Of a stretch of DNA of 64,000 nucleotides, positions 41,651-53,330 are shown piece after piece. Under the pieces are notes generated by a model. It saw only the letters and a program-made list of their open reading frames with translations, ran no database searches and had not been told where the DNA came from. The stretch's first letter is position 1. Every line of letters starts with the position of its first letter. Made by a program: the position numbers and the translations under genes. The stretch comes from Seriola aureovittata (lineage: Eukaryota; Chordata; Actinopteri; Carangiformes; Carangidae): positions 19,118,001 through 19,182,000 of the forward strand of contig NC_079365.1 of NCBI RefSeq assembly GCF_021018895.1. Reading direction: 5' to 3'.

Positions 41651-44600
41651 TCATCTCTCCACCTCAAGAAACACTATTCTTTTAGCCACTTCCTCCTCAC
41701 TGTATTTCTCCTGCAGGTGCAGGAGAACAACAGGATCAGCAGAGAGCAAAAGACTGTCATCACGTCGATTCCAAAATGGTCCAGAAATGGAGGACGGATC
41801 CAAAAGCAGATCCAGCGCAGCAGAGAAGTCTCCGCTGGTCTTCAACAGGGCTTTGGTCACGCTAGCTAAGTCCTAGAAGACAAATCATGAAGGTTAGAAA
41901 TTGTTACAACCAGACGGATGGAGAGGGGTAGAAACAAGCTGAACAACAGAGAAATAAACAATTCATTACTTAATGGCAATTAAATAATTAGTATTATTAC
42001 TCCTTTTCTGTCTGAGCTTCTGTTTTCTAGTTTGCTTCTATGACCAAACAGAATATAAGCAGGAATAAAGAGTATGTAACTCTGGATTGAAATGAAACCC
42101 AATGTGCTGCTGCTCTTTAGGATGCTGTCTACCTTTTGGAGAAACAAAAAATAATGAAGGCTAAACCACATTGCAAAAACAGAGGACCATCTACTACACA
42201 GTAACACTCGCCTGGTTTGTCCGGTTCATCAGCTCTCTGATTTGCTGCATGTCCTCCTCTAACGCGACCTGAGTCAGAGAAAGTGCAGCGTCTTTGTTCA
42301 CTGGTGGCTGCGGTTCGGACAGAGCTGCGGCACTGTTACCGTCAAGGGACTGAGAGTCTTCTTCCTGTGATTCTCTGTCAAATATGAACAGGTGGGGCCT
42401 GGAGGCTGCGTGGACGGCCTCAGAAGCTGCAGGTTCAGGGCAGCCTGTTTCTGGTACACGGTTACTGCTGGGGGACTGGGTCAGTTGTGCTTTCCCCTGA
42501 AGGCTGGGTCCAGGTTCAGGGTTGGACTGTGTGGAGGCAGGATCTGCGGCTGTGACTGAAGACAGGGGTTCTGTTGATGTGGGCTGTATCGCCGCGGTTT
42601 CAGTTGGGTTTCGGAGATCTGGAGCTTCGTCCTCAGCAGACTAATAGACAGCAATGTAACAGTATAAATCTTACTTATGAAATTAACATGGCTCTTTGAT
42701 CCTGCCTTGGTGTTTAAGCCCATAGTAGGGATTTAGGTGATTGGCATTTTTCCTTTATTCTGAAATTTTTATAAAAGATAAGATCGAGAAAGCTTAATCA
42801 TAAAGTTACCAATAAAAATGAATCCCATACAGATACATAGTCTTCATTTACAGTATGTATGATAATGAATTGTTTGATGTTTGATTTAACATTAAAACTA
42901 ACATCACAGCAATAAACAATTTCATACCAAATGTATGAAAAGTCACATTCAAGAGCATTGTGAAGCTGCTTGCTGAATCTATATTTATTAATAATGAATT
43001 TATGAGCAATTTTACCAGATACACATGATCATTTTTACCTGTCGAAACAGGAGCAATTTATCAAATGTGACCAAATTTAGACGATTTAAATGCTGATGAA
43101 TAGAGCTCATATGAAGTCACAATAATAATAAATATGACTAAATCAGTCAAAGAAACATATGTAAATTCTGTACTTGTTTTCTCTACACATCAAATATTCA
43201 ACATACTTCATATGACATATTTTTTACATGCAGACAAAAACAAAACTACTTATAAAAAATGGAATTAGCATTTCCATTCTCTACCTTTAAACAAGACAGA
43301 TCATCTAAGCCTTCGTAGCGCTGGTGCTCCCCAGAATATTACAGACCTCTCACGTCATCAGCTGGTCTTTCAATGCACCTAGAAACTGCCTGACGACCTG
43401 AGATCTGTCAGACATTCAAACCCAGACTGTGCAGTGTAGTCGTACCTCACTTTCATCTTCAAACTCCTTTGTAGCCAACTCCAGAATCCCCAGCTTTCTC
43501 TTTTCTTTTTTCTTCTCTGCTTTCTGTGGCGATGACGTAGATTCTTCATCTGAGAAACATATAAGGGAGAAAGAAAAAAGGAGATCATGTTTGAGTGAAA
43601 CATGTTACTTAAATCTCTGTTGTATAAACGCTTGTTAAAGATGAGTTACTGTTACTGCAGAGGAATGACAAACCTGTTTGCTGTATTTCAGAGACAGCAG
43701 CTTCTTCGCTCTCCTCTTGTCGACTCTCTGCCACCGGTGCCACACTCTTTCCTCTGGCTCTCTTTGAAGGTGGCGGGTCTGTTGCTGTGTGTTTTTGAGC
43801 AGCAAGCTTAACAGCTGATTTAGTGTTGTTTACGGGCTGGGGAGATGATGACAGCTTTTCGGGAGAGGTCGACGATGATCTGAGTTTCTTGCTGTAAGGT
43901 TGAGGCGATGACGACAGCTCGAGCTCAAGGTGCGTACGTGTTAATCGGCGCTGCGGTTGTTCCAGCTTGGGGGAGGCCCTCTGCTTCGGCTGCTTTGTAT
44001 TTTTTGGAGTTGGAGTGTTTGGCAGGGACTGCAGAGAGTCCTCTGGCGCACCTTCTTTCTGTGGAGAGACCGTTGTTTGCGGCTCTGCTCTTGCTGGCTC
44101 TGGGCTCTCAGCTGGAATTGGGTGGGCATCTGTCTGTGGGTCCAAACAAGGTTCTCCAGGTTGGGGGGAGTTTGATGTCTCAGCCTCTACATTTTCTGGT
44201 TGTGTACTTTCAGCTGGTAAGAGCTGGGTATCTATCTGCAGAAACACCAAACTTGTTTTGCTTAATTCATTTCAGTTTATTAAAATTAAATCACATACAA
44301 ACAATTTGTCTTTGAGTCATTGGCTATAATGCCTATGTGCTCTGTCTTCTGTACCTGTGTTAGGTCTGTTGATGCTGAATGTTTCTGAGGAGAAGCAGCA
44401 TCTTCATTGGGAGATTTCTGAACATCTGTCTCTTGACTTCCCGCCTCCTATAAGCAGACAGATAAGAAACTTCAGGCTTCATGTCTATAAAAAATGAACA
44501 ATAAACAAGGAGAAGTCTAGAGCTATTCCAAAGCTTCATTTGTACTTCAGTAGAAAGTATGTGAATAAGGGCTGTTGGAGTATACTGTATATTTTCATTA

Positions 44601-46661
44601 TTATCATTATAATAAAATTAAAGTCACAGTGCAGTGTGTACAACCGATCTTTTTTAATATGCCATACTCTAGTGGTTGTATGGAAAAATACACTCCCTCC
44701 TAAAGTTTCTGCGACATCAACTGCAGTTTTTGGTTATTTTGAAGCTTAAAAAAAAAAAAGAAGTTCTTTACATAGTTGAACCAGAACATGCTTTTGAATT
44801 TTCCAGTTAAAGATAAAAGCCACATAATTCTAATTTTTTAATAATTATTATTTGAATCATGGTCACTGTAACTACTGTTTGCACCATTGTTACCCTGGTA
44901 TTATTTGGCCATTTTTGTTTCTGAATACCTGTGAGGACTACACAACACTGAAAGGTGTGTTAACCTTTCTTTCACATTTTTCAAACATCAACAAATCCTG
45001 AACATTATAAACTAAACAAATTTTGCTGTTGGATTGAAATGGTTTACATTGTGGAAATGTAGATAACAAAATACCTTGCAAAACCCTCCAGGTAAATTAC
45101 CTTGATCTCTCCCTCTGCTGTTTTCACCTTCTCAACCTCAGGCTTTTTCTTAGCCAGTTGTACTTTATAACGATATTTCATTGACTGCCAGCTGTGACTG
45201 GTCACACACTGCTTCTCCATCGCTTGCCAGAGCCGGTTTCCCCCCGTCTCGCTCTTGTGGTTGCTGACATAATTCAAAATGGCTGCATCCTCTTCAGGGG
45301 TGTAGGCAGCCCTGCCTAAGTATAATGACAGAAGGTGTTCACACCAATAGATTTAAAACAAACAGAAATACACATATTCCTAATGTGACTACAAATGATG
45401 TACACGTATATGTAATACAAAAGCGGTGCACATATTGTGATTAAACTGTACTTTAACAGCTTTTTGTTGTCAGTTTTGAGTATTACCAATTCTTCTTCAT
45501 ACAGAATCAATGGCAGAATGACAAATAGCAGTGTTGGTTGCATCATACCTCCTAAAAGTTTAAAAAATCCCTCTTTGTAGTTGTTAAACAGTCTGGCTGA
45601 ATGTCTTGGGACCACTTCAGGATTTAACCTGTATTCCTCTATGTTTAACCGTTCCTCCTTCTCGATACAGTCGTAAATGTACTTCGTGGACACGTACCTG
45701 AGGAGAATACAGACAGTGGTTTCATTTCTGCGCTTTGAACAACTTACACCAAATGAAATCACTGATGATGTATATGTACTTGGCAATGCTTTACTGGGCT
45801 AAAGATTACAGGTACTCTTGGCAGTGAATACTCTGCTCAAGTCATTTATATTGATACTGATAACATTAGCTCTGTTCGCCCTCCTAAATACAGACAGAAT
45901 ACAGAATAAAATGTACTTTGATGGTCTAATAAAGGTGTTATTAGAGCAGCGCTACACCGCTTTTATCATTTTATCGAAAACAGCTGTTGTCATCTGTTTT
46001 CATTGCAATTCAAAAATAATGTACAGTAACAAACTTGTGAAATTGAAATCAAACAACCATAGCGGCATTATAGTCAATCTGACTTGGAGAACAAGCCCTG
46101 CATATGCAGCTGTGATAAGTAGTGCTAATAGTGAAATCCAAAATTTCCAATTACTTTATCCTTCTACCCAGTGTGTCATGAGACTCTCTCTAGTTAAACA
46201 GATGCAAGATTTAGTTGTAACTCATTTTATTTGTCATCATATCTAAAAACTTGCTGCTCCAATTCTGCCTCTAACACGCACAGACTAAAATTTAAAATAT
46301 GACGAATGAACCCACAAAACAAAAGTCTTGAATATTACACCATTAAAGACATCAACTTTTCTTTTTGTTTCAATGGACTATATTCCCTCTAATGTAAAAA
46401 CTTTATAACAGCATCCCAGTCCAGCACCTACCAGTGAGCAGTGGTTTCACGGAGAGAGCCTCTTTCCTCTGGGTCAATCAGCAGGATTGCACCTGGCTGC
46501 TGGACATTGCACAACATCCCTCCTCCAGATGTGATGAGTGGCTGGAGCTTGCTTTTGACAAGACCCGGTCGGAGGAAGAAAGACATGGGTTCACCTTCCG
46601 CAGTCATGAAGAGAACTGAGGAGATATTAGATTTGGCCACATCCTCCTCTTTCAACGGCAT
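41651..46661 (-). CDS. terf2ip: Telomeric repeat-binding factor 2-interacting protein 1 (RAP1)
   Basis: Shelterin subunit that binds TRF2 at telomeres and represses recombination; it also acts in NF-kB signalling. Coding exons on the minus strand: 46661-46432, 45697-45549, 45315-45101, 44447-44355, 44235-43674, 43549-43446, 42640-42212 and 41872-41651, giving 667 residues against 399 in human. Residues 1 to about 110 form a BRCT domain (SSVLFMTAEGEPMSFFLRP, then YVSTKYIYDCIEKEERLN). About 127-185 form a Myb domain (AAYTPEEDAAIL, SHSWQSMKYRYK). About 200-590 is a Ser/Pro/Glu-rich linker with a basic KKKEKRKLG nuclear signal. About 575-667 is the TRF2-binding C-terminal domain (IRELMNRTNQDLASVTKALL, VAKRIVFLEV). 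Intron 7 has a GC donor. The extra length is all in the linker. Confidence 0.95.
42641..43445 (-). other. TERF2IP intron 6
   Basis: 805 bases, AT-rich, between GAG|gtacga and tctattag. Nothing else is supportable. Confidence 0.85.
44448..45100 (-). other. TERF2IP intron 3
   Basis: AT-rich intron of 653 bases bounded by AAG|gtaatt and cttatag on the minus strand. No other feature is seen. Confidence 0.85.
45698..46431 (-). other. TERF2IP intron 1 (between coding exons 1 and 2)
   Basis: 734 bases bounded by CACTG|gtaggt and ctcctcag. A 142-codon plus-strand frame inside it (45818-46246) has no family resemblance and is treated as chance. Confidence 0.85.
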
Positions 46662-47335
46662 GATCAGGATGTCTCACCTGGTGCAAGAGATGAAATTAAA
46701 TTACAGACAGTACATGTTAACTATACAGAACAGTGCTCTGTAACTAATGCTATGTAAAACCAAACAAACTAAAACAGTAAATTCCCGCTTTTACATTAAT
46801 GCATAAGTAATAATAGTCTAATTTTATGCTATGTGGCAGTGCAACAGTCACAGGGGGCGTTTAACTGCCTTGTGATCTTTTTAAACATTAAGCACATTTC
46901 CCTGATTGTTCTTCCATATTTTTACGTAAGTAACATTTTCAAAGCACAACATTTACTTGTAATATTAAACAGGGTATTTTTTTCAACTATTACTGAATTG
47001 TTACTGGGAAATACTGTCAGATGCAACAGCACCGACACAAAACTGCACACACCTGATTAAAGTTACATCTAAAGGCAATTTTTAGTAACTTGTCCTCAGC
47101 CCTCAAAAACACCTGCGAGGAGGTTACCGTCAGTAACAGTAGCTAAACTGGTTAGCACCGTTACTTAAACGTAGCCTAATTACAGGCAGATATTTGTACA
47201 GAGTTGCTGCCTAATCAGATGATGTTATACTTACCTAAAAAAGCCCGATTAGGTAATATTAGGCACTGAATGTAAACTGTATAGTAAGCTTTCCCGCCGC
47301 GTCAAAAGTCCGACTTCCGTATGTTTTCTTCTTCG
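46662..47335 (-). promoter_or_regulatory. terf2ip: TERF2IP 5' UTR with an intron, and promoter
   Basis: A perfect donor on the minus strand (TTTTAG|GTAAGT, exon end at 47235) pairs with an acceptor (gcaccag) just before 46677, so the 5' UTR is split: exon about 47330-47235, intron 47234-46678, then 16 untranslated bases to the ATG at 46661. The first exon region is CG-containing ('cccgccgcgtc'), fitting a TATA-less housekeeping promoter. Confidence 0.6.
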
Positions 47336-49120
47336 GCGAATTGCTTCAAGTAAGTGTCGCATTACCGCCCCCTCTGTTTGTAGCTACAGTATTTTTATTC
47401 CATCAAAAATCATCCATCTAAAGCCACTTTATATTTTGTGTTTCTATTAATTGGTGCTAAATTGACATGTTGAATAAATAAAAAGAGACTGTGATTAATC
47501 TAAAATACAAAGAAAGAAAAATAGCAAAAAGGAATAATAATAATGTGTCCAATAATCAATGAAAAACAATATATTCGTTGTATATTTTAAATATGTTGTT
47601 CTGTCTATTGTCTAAAGCTGAAGTTTGTGATATTTGCTTGTATACATACATTTTTTTGACTTGACTGTTTTGTTGTATGTCTTTATTTATTTATTTATTG
47701 ATGTATTTCCAATTTTTAATTTTCATTTATTTATCAATTTATGTCATTATTGATTTATTCATTTTCCATGTCACTTTTGTGCCCCTGTAATAATGAAATG
47801 ATGGATGCGGCACTTCACAGTGACTTTTGACTACATCTAAAATAGGGCTTAAAGGTCTAAAAACTTGAAGAACTAGCCACAATGCCTTGACCAAAGCTTG
47901 AAAATTATGCTGCAGGCACATATTCATTCATAGAACAGAAATTAGAGTTTATAAAGAAGTGAAAGTGAAATACATAAAGAATCATTCAAATTAAAGGTCA
48001 GGCTTATATTATGATGTGAAAATGGCCTTCATCACGGCAGACATGCTGAGTTGTCGGAGTAGCAAGACACTAATGAATAATAATCACAACATTCATGAAC
48101 ATACAAGTTCATTCATTTGAAAGCGATTTTAACTAAATAAAAGGCTTAAATGTCACATACATTATTCCTGTTCCTAAAGACAGTTAAGTCTATATTATAA
48201 AGCTAGAAATCACAGAGAATCCTCAAATCCTCCATAGACAACACAAGGGGCACTGACTTTCTGTGTCAACAGTTGTCTATTCATATATTGAAATATTGAA
48301 TAAATGTCACATCACATTTCCTAAGTGACCAATGAAAATGTGGAATACACTTTTTAATTGACCCCCCCCCCACCCCACACACACATATACACACACACAA
48401 TAAGAGCTAATGAGTGCAAATGATGAACTAATACAGTAGAAAAACATATTCCGCCTTGCTAATGTCATATTCTAAAAAAGCCAAAGGCTTGTTTTCATGT
48501 CAGGCTACTGAAATTTTATAGCTGAAATTACTTTTAGCCACTGGGAGAAATGTTTTTTCTGGCTAACCCCATAATCTACAGTAGCTGTGTCATCTACCTC
48601 CTATCAGGTCTCATCCAAATTTTAAATTGGACATAAAGTTTAAGATATAAAACGTTCATTTTGGTGTAAAAACTACACAAACATCTTATGGCCTCACAGC
48701 ATCAGAGCCTCATTCATTGTTATAGAGCAAACTGGGATGACATTGCACATTTTAAGTTTCTCCCTTTGGTTTCTAACTTTAGAGGAGAGTGCTGCATGTT
48801 CAAATATTCACCAATTTGTTCCACAGGAATAAGAAATGTGAATTCTTAAAAAGGGTTGGATTCTCCTTCAAATGCACAATCCATGATTATGATATAGTTT
48901 TCCATCCTCAAAGCATCTGGTGCAGAAAAATAACAGGCTAAAATTATAAATTTTTAAGTCATTATAGAAATCTCTTGGTGATCTTATTCGAATGATCATG
49001 TAAACTTGAAAATGAAAATGTAATGTGTTCTAGGATTTCAGTGGACTTGACTGGATGAATATGAGCAAAGCAGGAGAAGCAGTGAGCAGGGTCCATTTCA
49101 AAGTATTTAATCTTTGTGTG

Positions 49121-49335
49121 TTGGCGACTGTGGCTCAGGAGGTAGAGCTGGTTGTCCACTAATTAGTAGGTCGGTGGTTCAATCCCCCAGCAGACACTCA
49201 GAACACTGAACTGCACTTTACCCTTGATGGCTGTTCCATCAGTGTGTGAATGGGTGAATGTGGCAAATATTGTAAAGCGCTTTGAGTGGTCAGTGAGACT
49301 AGAAAAGTGCTATATAAGTGCAAGTCCATTTACCC
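49121..49335 (+). mobile_element. tRNA-derived SINE
   Basis: The head has an A-box-like 'gtggctcaggaggtagagc' and a B-box-like 'ggtggttcaatcccc', spaced as in a tRNA gene. The anticodon-arm region does not fold into a clean cloverleaf, so this is a SINE and not a functional tRNA. The tail 'gtaaagcgctttgagtggtc' to 'gtgctatataagtgcaagtc' is a conserved fish SINE 3' region. Confidence 0.8.
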
Positions 49336-52300
49336 ATTTTGCTTGCAGTCATTCAGGTGTGAGTGGTTATATTTCTACAAATAGAAAGTGCACATACAGG
49401 TCAAGTTCTATCATATTATCTTGAATAAACAACAACAATGAACTATTCTAAATCAAAAATCAGTAAGTCAATACATTGTCACTTTAAATATACAATCATG
49501 TGAGAACAAACCAAGGAGATTAAATATACCACTTAGCAGCAAAATAAACATGACTGAATATAATGAAATACACTCACTCAACACATTCGGCAAAGGTGAA
49601 ATGAGGGAGGAGGGAAGCAGCTGAACTGAAGGACAAACAGAGAATGAGCTCAGGACACAGAACAAAGAACAATCAAAGCACCTGTGTGAGCTGCCCAATC
49701 AGCACACCTGTTCTGCTGCTCTTCAGCCCACCAGTCATGTGACCCCACTTCCAACAGTATGCCTTATCATTTAAGTGAAAATGAAAAAAAAAAAGCTTAA
49801 CCTGTTCTGCAGTGGACAGTATTCAATATAATAAGCAAAAAGCACCCACAGTCCTTTCCATTTGTGTTTACATGTCACTACACTCTTTTGGGGTCAAAAT
49901 GAAAATGAAAATGCGATCAGTCCTCTCATCAAAGCAGGTCATCACTGAGGATGTTTCTTCATTGTTGCTTGTCTGTCAAGGGCAGTGGCCACTCAATGGA
50001 AATGACCAGAGCTAAGATACATTTATTACAATAAGTGATAAGCTGCTAACAGACAGGAGTGTGGTAGTTATTCTGATCCCAGTTCAGGACAGAGATCAAA
50101 CCAGCTGCTGGCATCAGTGCAGACCAGTGAAACATGAAACTGCACCTTCATTTTGATCAAGGCTCTTCTGCTTAAACAAACATCACAGCTACAAAATAAA
50201 AGTCTTGTATGATCATAGGAACTCCATCAGAATTGATAAAGAGTACACAGAGTGTTTATGATCAGATCTTGATGTTAAATAAATCTGACAACACATTTGA
50301 TCTGAAGAATTCATATATAAATCAATTATTATTATTATTATTGATTTATCTTTAAGTTTTGATCCACTTCCTGCTTGCTTTATAGGATTTGTGAGTTCAG
50401 TCTCATCTTTTAAAGTAACACACAAACCAATTCTGGTTATTGACAGAGTGTTTGATCTATCTGTGTTCATCTAAAACTAAATCCTCAAAAAGTCCAGTCC
50501 TATGTCTCCATTTTAAATGTGTGCAATTGCATCTATATTTTACTATCTGTAATACATGAAATGAGTTTTGTTCACTGAACTTAGTCAACAAATAAGATTT
50601 ATTCCTACCAAGGCAGAATTCTCTCTCGGTACATGTGAAAACTATTTTTAATGAGAACTGTCAGTCAAACCATCTGTGTGTTTCCAGAGGAAAAAAAAAA
50701 ACACAATTCATGGGAAAAAGTTTGTTAAAAACTGTACACAGTGGCAAATTAGGCAATACCCCCTAAATTGGCATTTTTCATAATAATAAACAACTGCAGA
50801 AGAATTATACTTCATGCAGCGACCACCTCTGGAATCAAACACATAAACAATGACAGTCTAGTGGGAGATATTATTTGTGATCAGTTGATTGTCCCCTGAG
50901 GCAGGTGCTGCTTGTGAAACTCCTTCACTGATTTCAGCACCTCATTAAGAAAATTCATTGTGGTTTTATAAAGTTGAACCTGATGTGTTCAGTCAAACCT
51001 TGACATGTGTTTTGCATATAATTTCTGAGCAATAAGCCAGGAACATGTTTGGTTTGTTTAGGTAAAGTCGGGAAATTCAACACTAATTTTGATCATGCAC
51101 ATATGACTGTATTCATCATTGTTTAGTACACAAATACCAAAGTTATCCTCAGGCTCCATTGCTCAAAGATCATGTTGCACAAATGATCTCATTCAGTTTC
51201 TCAGTGTTATGATAGATACAAAACTGATGAAAGAACCCTCTTATTTTAATCAGACTCTTAAATTAGAAAGTAACAGTTCCACCTTGTTTACAAATGTGGA
51301 TATATATACATTTATTGCTGTTACACACATTCGGAAAATAAAAAAGACTTGAAATCGTGGAGCACTTGGGAGATTTTTATAGTATAAGAATAATATAAAA
51401 CAAAACATTTATAGTATTTTTAAGTAAATGTTTGGGTTAAATGATCGACACCTACTTTGTGGTATCAGTGGATTGGTGACTGTTTTCTTGAGTTCATACA
51501 TTTTTCTGTACATTAAAAAGCTTGGAAATAAATTCAATTAAAAATGTTTATAGTATTTTATTGATGCTTTTCATTTTTTATTTTGTCCTGTATTGTTATA
51601 ATTCCTTCTTAAAGGCCAAAACCTTATCAACTCCTTCTAACATTTTACTTCCTAAATTATAACTATTAGACTTTGTCAAATACACAGTGAATCTTTAACT
51701 TTGCTGACTCGTTGTTGAGTTAAGCCAGGAGACCATGGGAAGGAATTGGGCTCGCCTGTTTACTGTATCACCTTGCTGACCTTGCCTCCCTCACAGCCCT
51801 GACAGCTCCATTATTGTTATTGGCCTCTATTGTTGCTCTCCCTCTTCAGCCTAAGCAGCTGAAACAATACAACATCCACTCTGGTGGTGCAACTCCTCCA
51901 ATCAATGTATGTTTATCGACAATCTCTAATAATTAGATAGATGTGAAGAAATTCACTCCTGTGAGCTGATTGTGATCCATCTTCTGCCCTGAAACAGTCC
52001 TCTCATTCCTGAGCCATCATCACACTACAGGGCCGATCTGCTGTGTTTATATCACATTATTTTTTTTCCCTTAGAATCAGCAACTTTAGATGTTAACGTG
52101 CGTCCAGGTCACCAAAGCATAACACAGTTTGGTTTGGTTTGGCCCTGTCGGAGGGAAATCCCCCTGCTGTGAGGCTCAGCACTTGTTTCAACCTGCAGAG
52201 GGAGACACTGCACCACTAAACTGAACACCAGGGCTGTCAATCAAACAATATTTCTATGACTGATGATCATGATGGTTCAGAAGAATGGATTAATATTCTT

Positions 52301-53039
52301 AATGTAACTTAAATAAAGCGTTTTGTAATCCAATGTGTTTAAACAGTCTGCAGTCAAGTGCATGTATCTGCAGAATGAGCATTTGGAAACAACTCTAGTG
52401 AACAGAACAAACCTCCAGCAGAGTAACACACATCATTACAAAACATCTCACTTGATGAATCCTTAGCCACTGGACGACGGACGTGGCCTTAACTGCTGCA
52501 GAGACTTCAAGACTGTCCCATGGAGCCAGACCGAGACTCCAGTGCTAGTGTTGTTTTGCCTTTTCACTGGGACGCTTGTGTCCTCCCTATCGATGTGCTG
52601 GTAAAAAAAAACAACAACTGATCTACAGTCTGAAAAGCCCCAGGTCATGCTGATCCATAGTAAGGCCTCACCTTCACTACAGCCATACACGGTAGAGAAG
52701 CACTGCTACTGACAGTAACAGACAAACTGCAAAGATGGAAAATTGAAGATGGTGTGTCACTCCTGATTAGTGTTCCCAGCCTGAATCTTGCACAACTTGG
52801 AGAATATAAGTCTGCACCTGTGTCCAGTGTCAAGCTCTCCCCAAAGAGATTTTAGCCACGTTTTATGCACATTTTAGCAATTCTTCCCAGATTATAACTT
52901 TGGGCAGACTTCTGCAAATTTGGGAAAATGCATGGGTGAAATGGTCAGCACAGGTACTCTGTAGGAAAGGGGTTTAAAACTTTAAGACTCCTCCACAGTG
53001 AGACAGAAGGGCATCGATCTGAGCACAAAAACTAGCAGT

Positions 53040-53330
53040 TTGGCGAAGAGTAATTTGTCATTTTGGGAAAAATGATCATTCACGTTCTTTCTGGGAGTTA
53101 TACCACTTTAATATCTGTCCTTTAAGCATGGGGCTGGAGCCAGCAGATTGTTAGCCTAGCTCAGCATAAATACTGGAAACAGGGGGAAAACAGCGAGCCT
53201 GGCTCTGTCCAAAGACAAAATGTGCCTACTAATACCTACAAAGTTCACACTTTAGCATGTTTTCTCATTAGTTTAACTCGTGCAAAAGCAGAAGGGTTGG
53301 TGGATTTTGTTTCCTTCTGACAAGGCCAGA
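53040..53330 (-). repeat. Inverted-end fish repeat, copy 2
   Basis: Reading the minus strand gives 'gacagagccaggctcgctgt' and 'tatttatgctgagctaggct', matching the interior of the element at 31809-32122 in the opposite orientation. The left edge 'tcattttgggaaaaatgatc' corresponds to the other copy's end. The termini are degraded. Confidence 0.55.

Noticed and set aside
43908..44315. 135-codon plus-strand open frame
   Set aside because: Antisense shadow of TERF2IP exon 5, whose minus-strand frame is bounded by in-frame splice sites.
45818..46246. 142-codon plus-strand open frame
   Set aside because: Lies in a TERF2IP intron, starts at a non-ATG codon and shows no family resemblance.
49125..49205. 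Possible tRNA gene
   Set aside because: A and B boxes are present, but arms do not pair as a full cloverleaf and a SINE tail follows, so it is a tRNA-derived SINE head.
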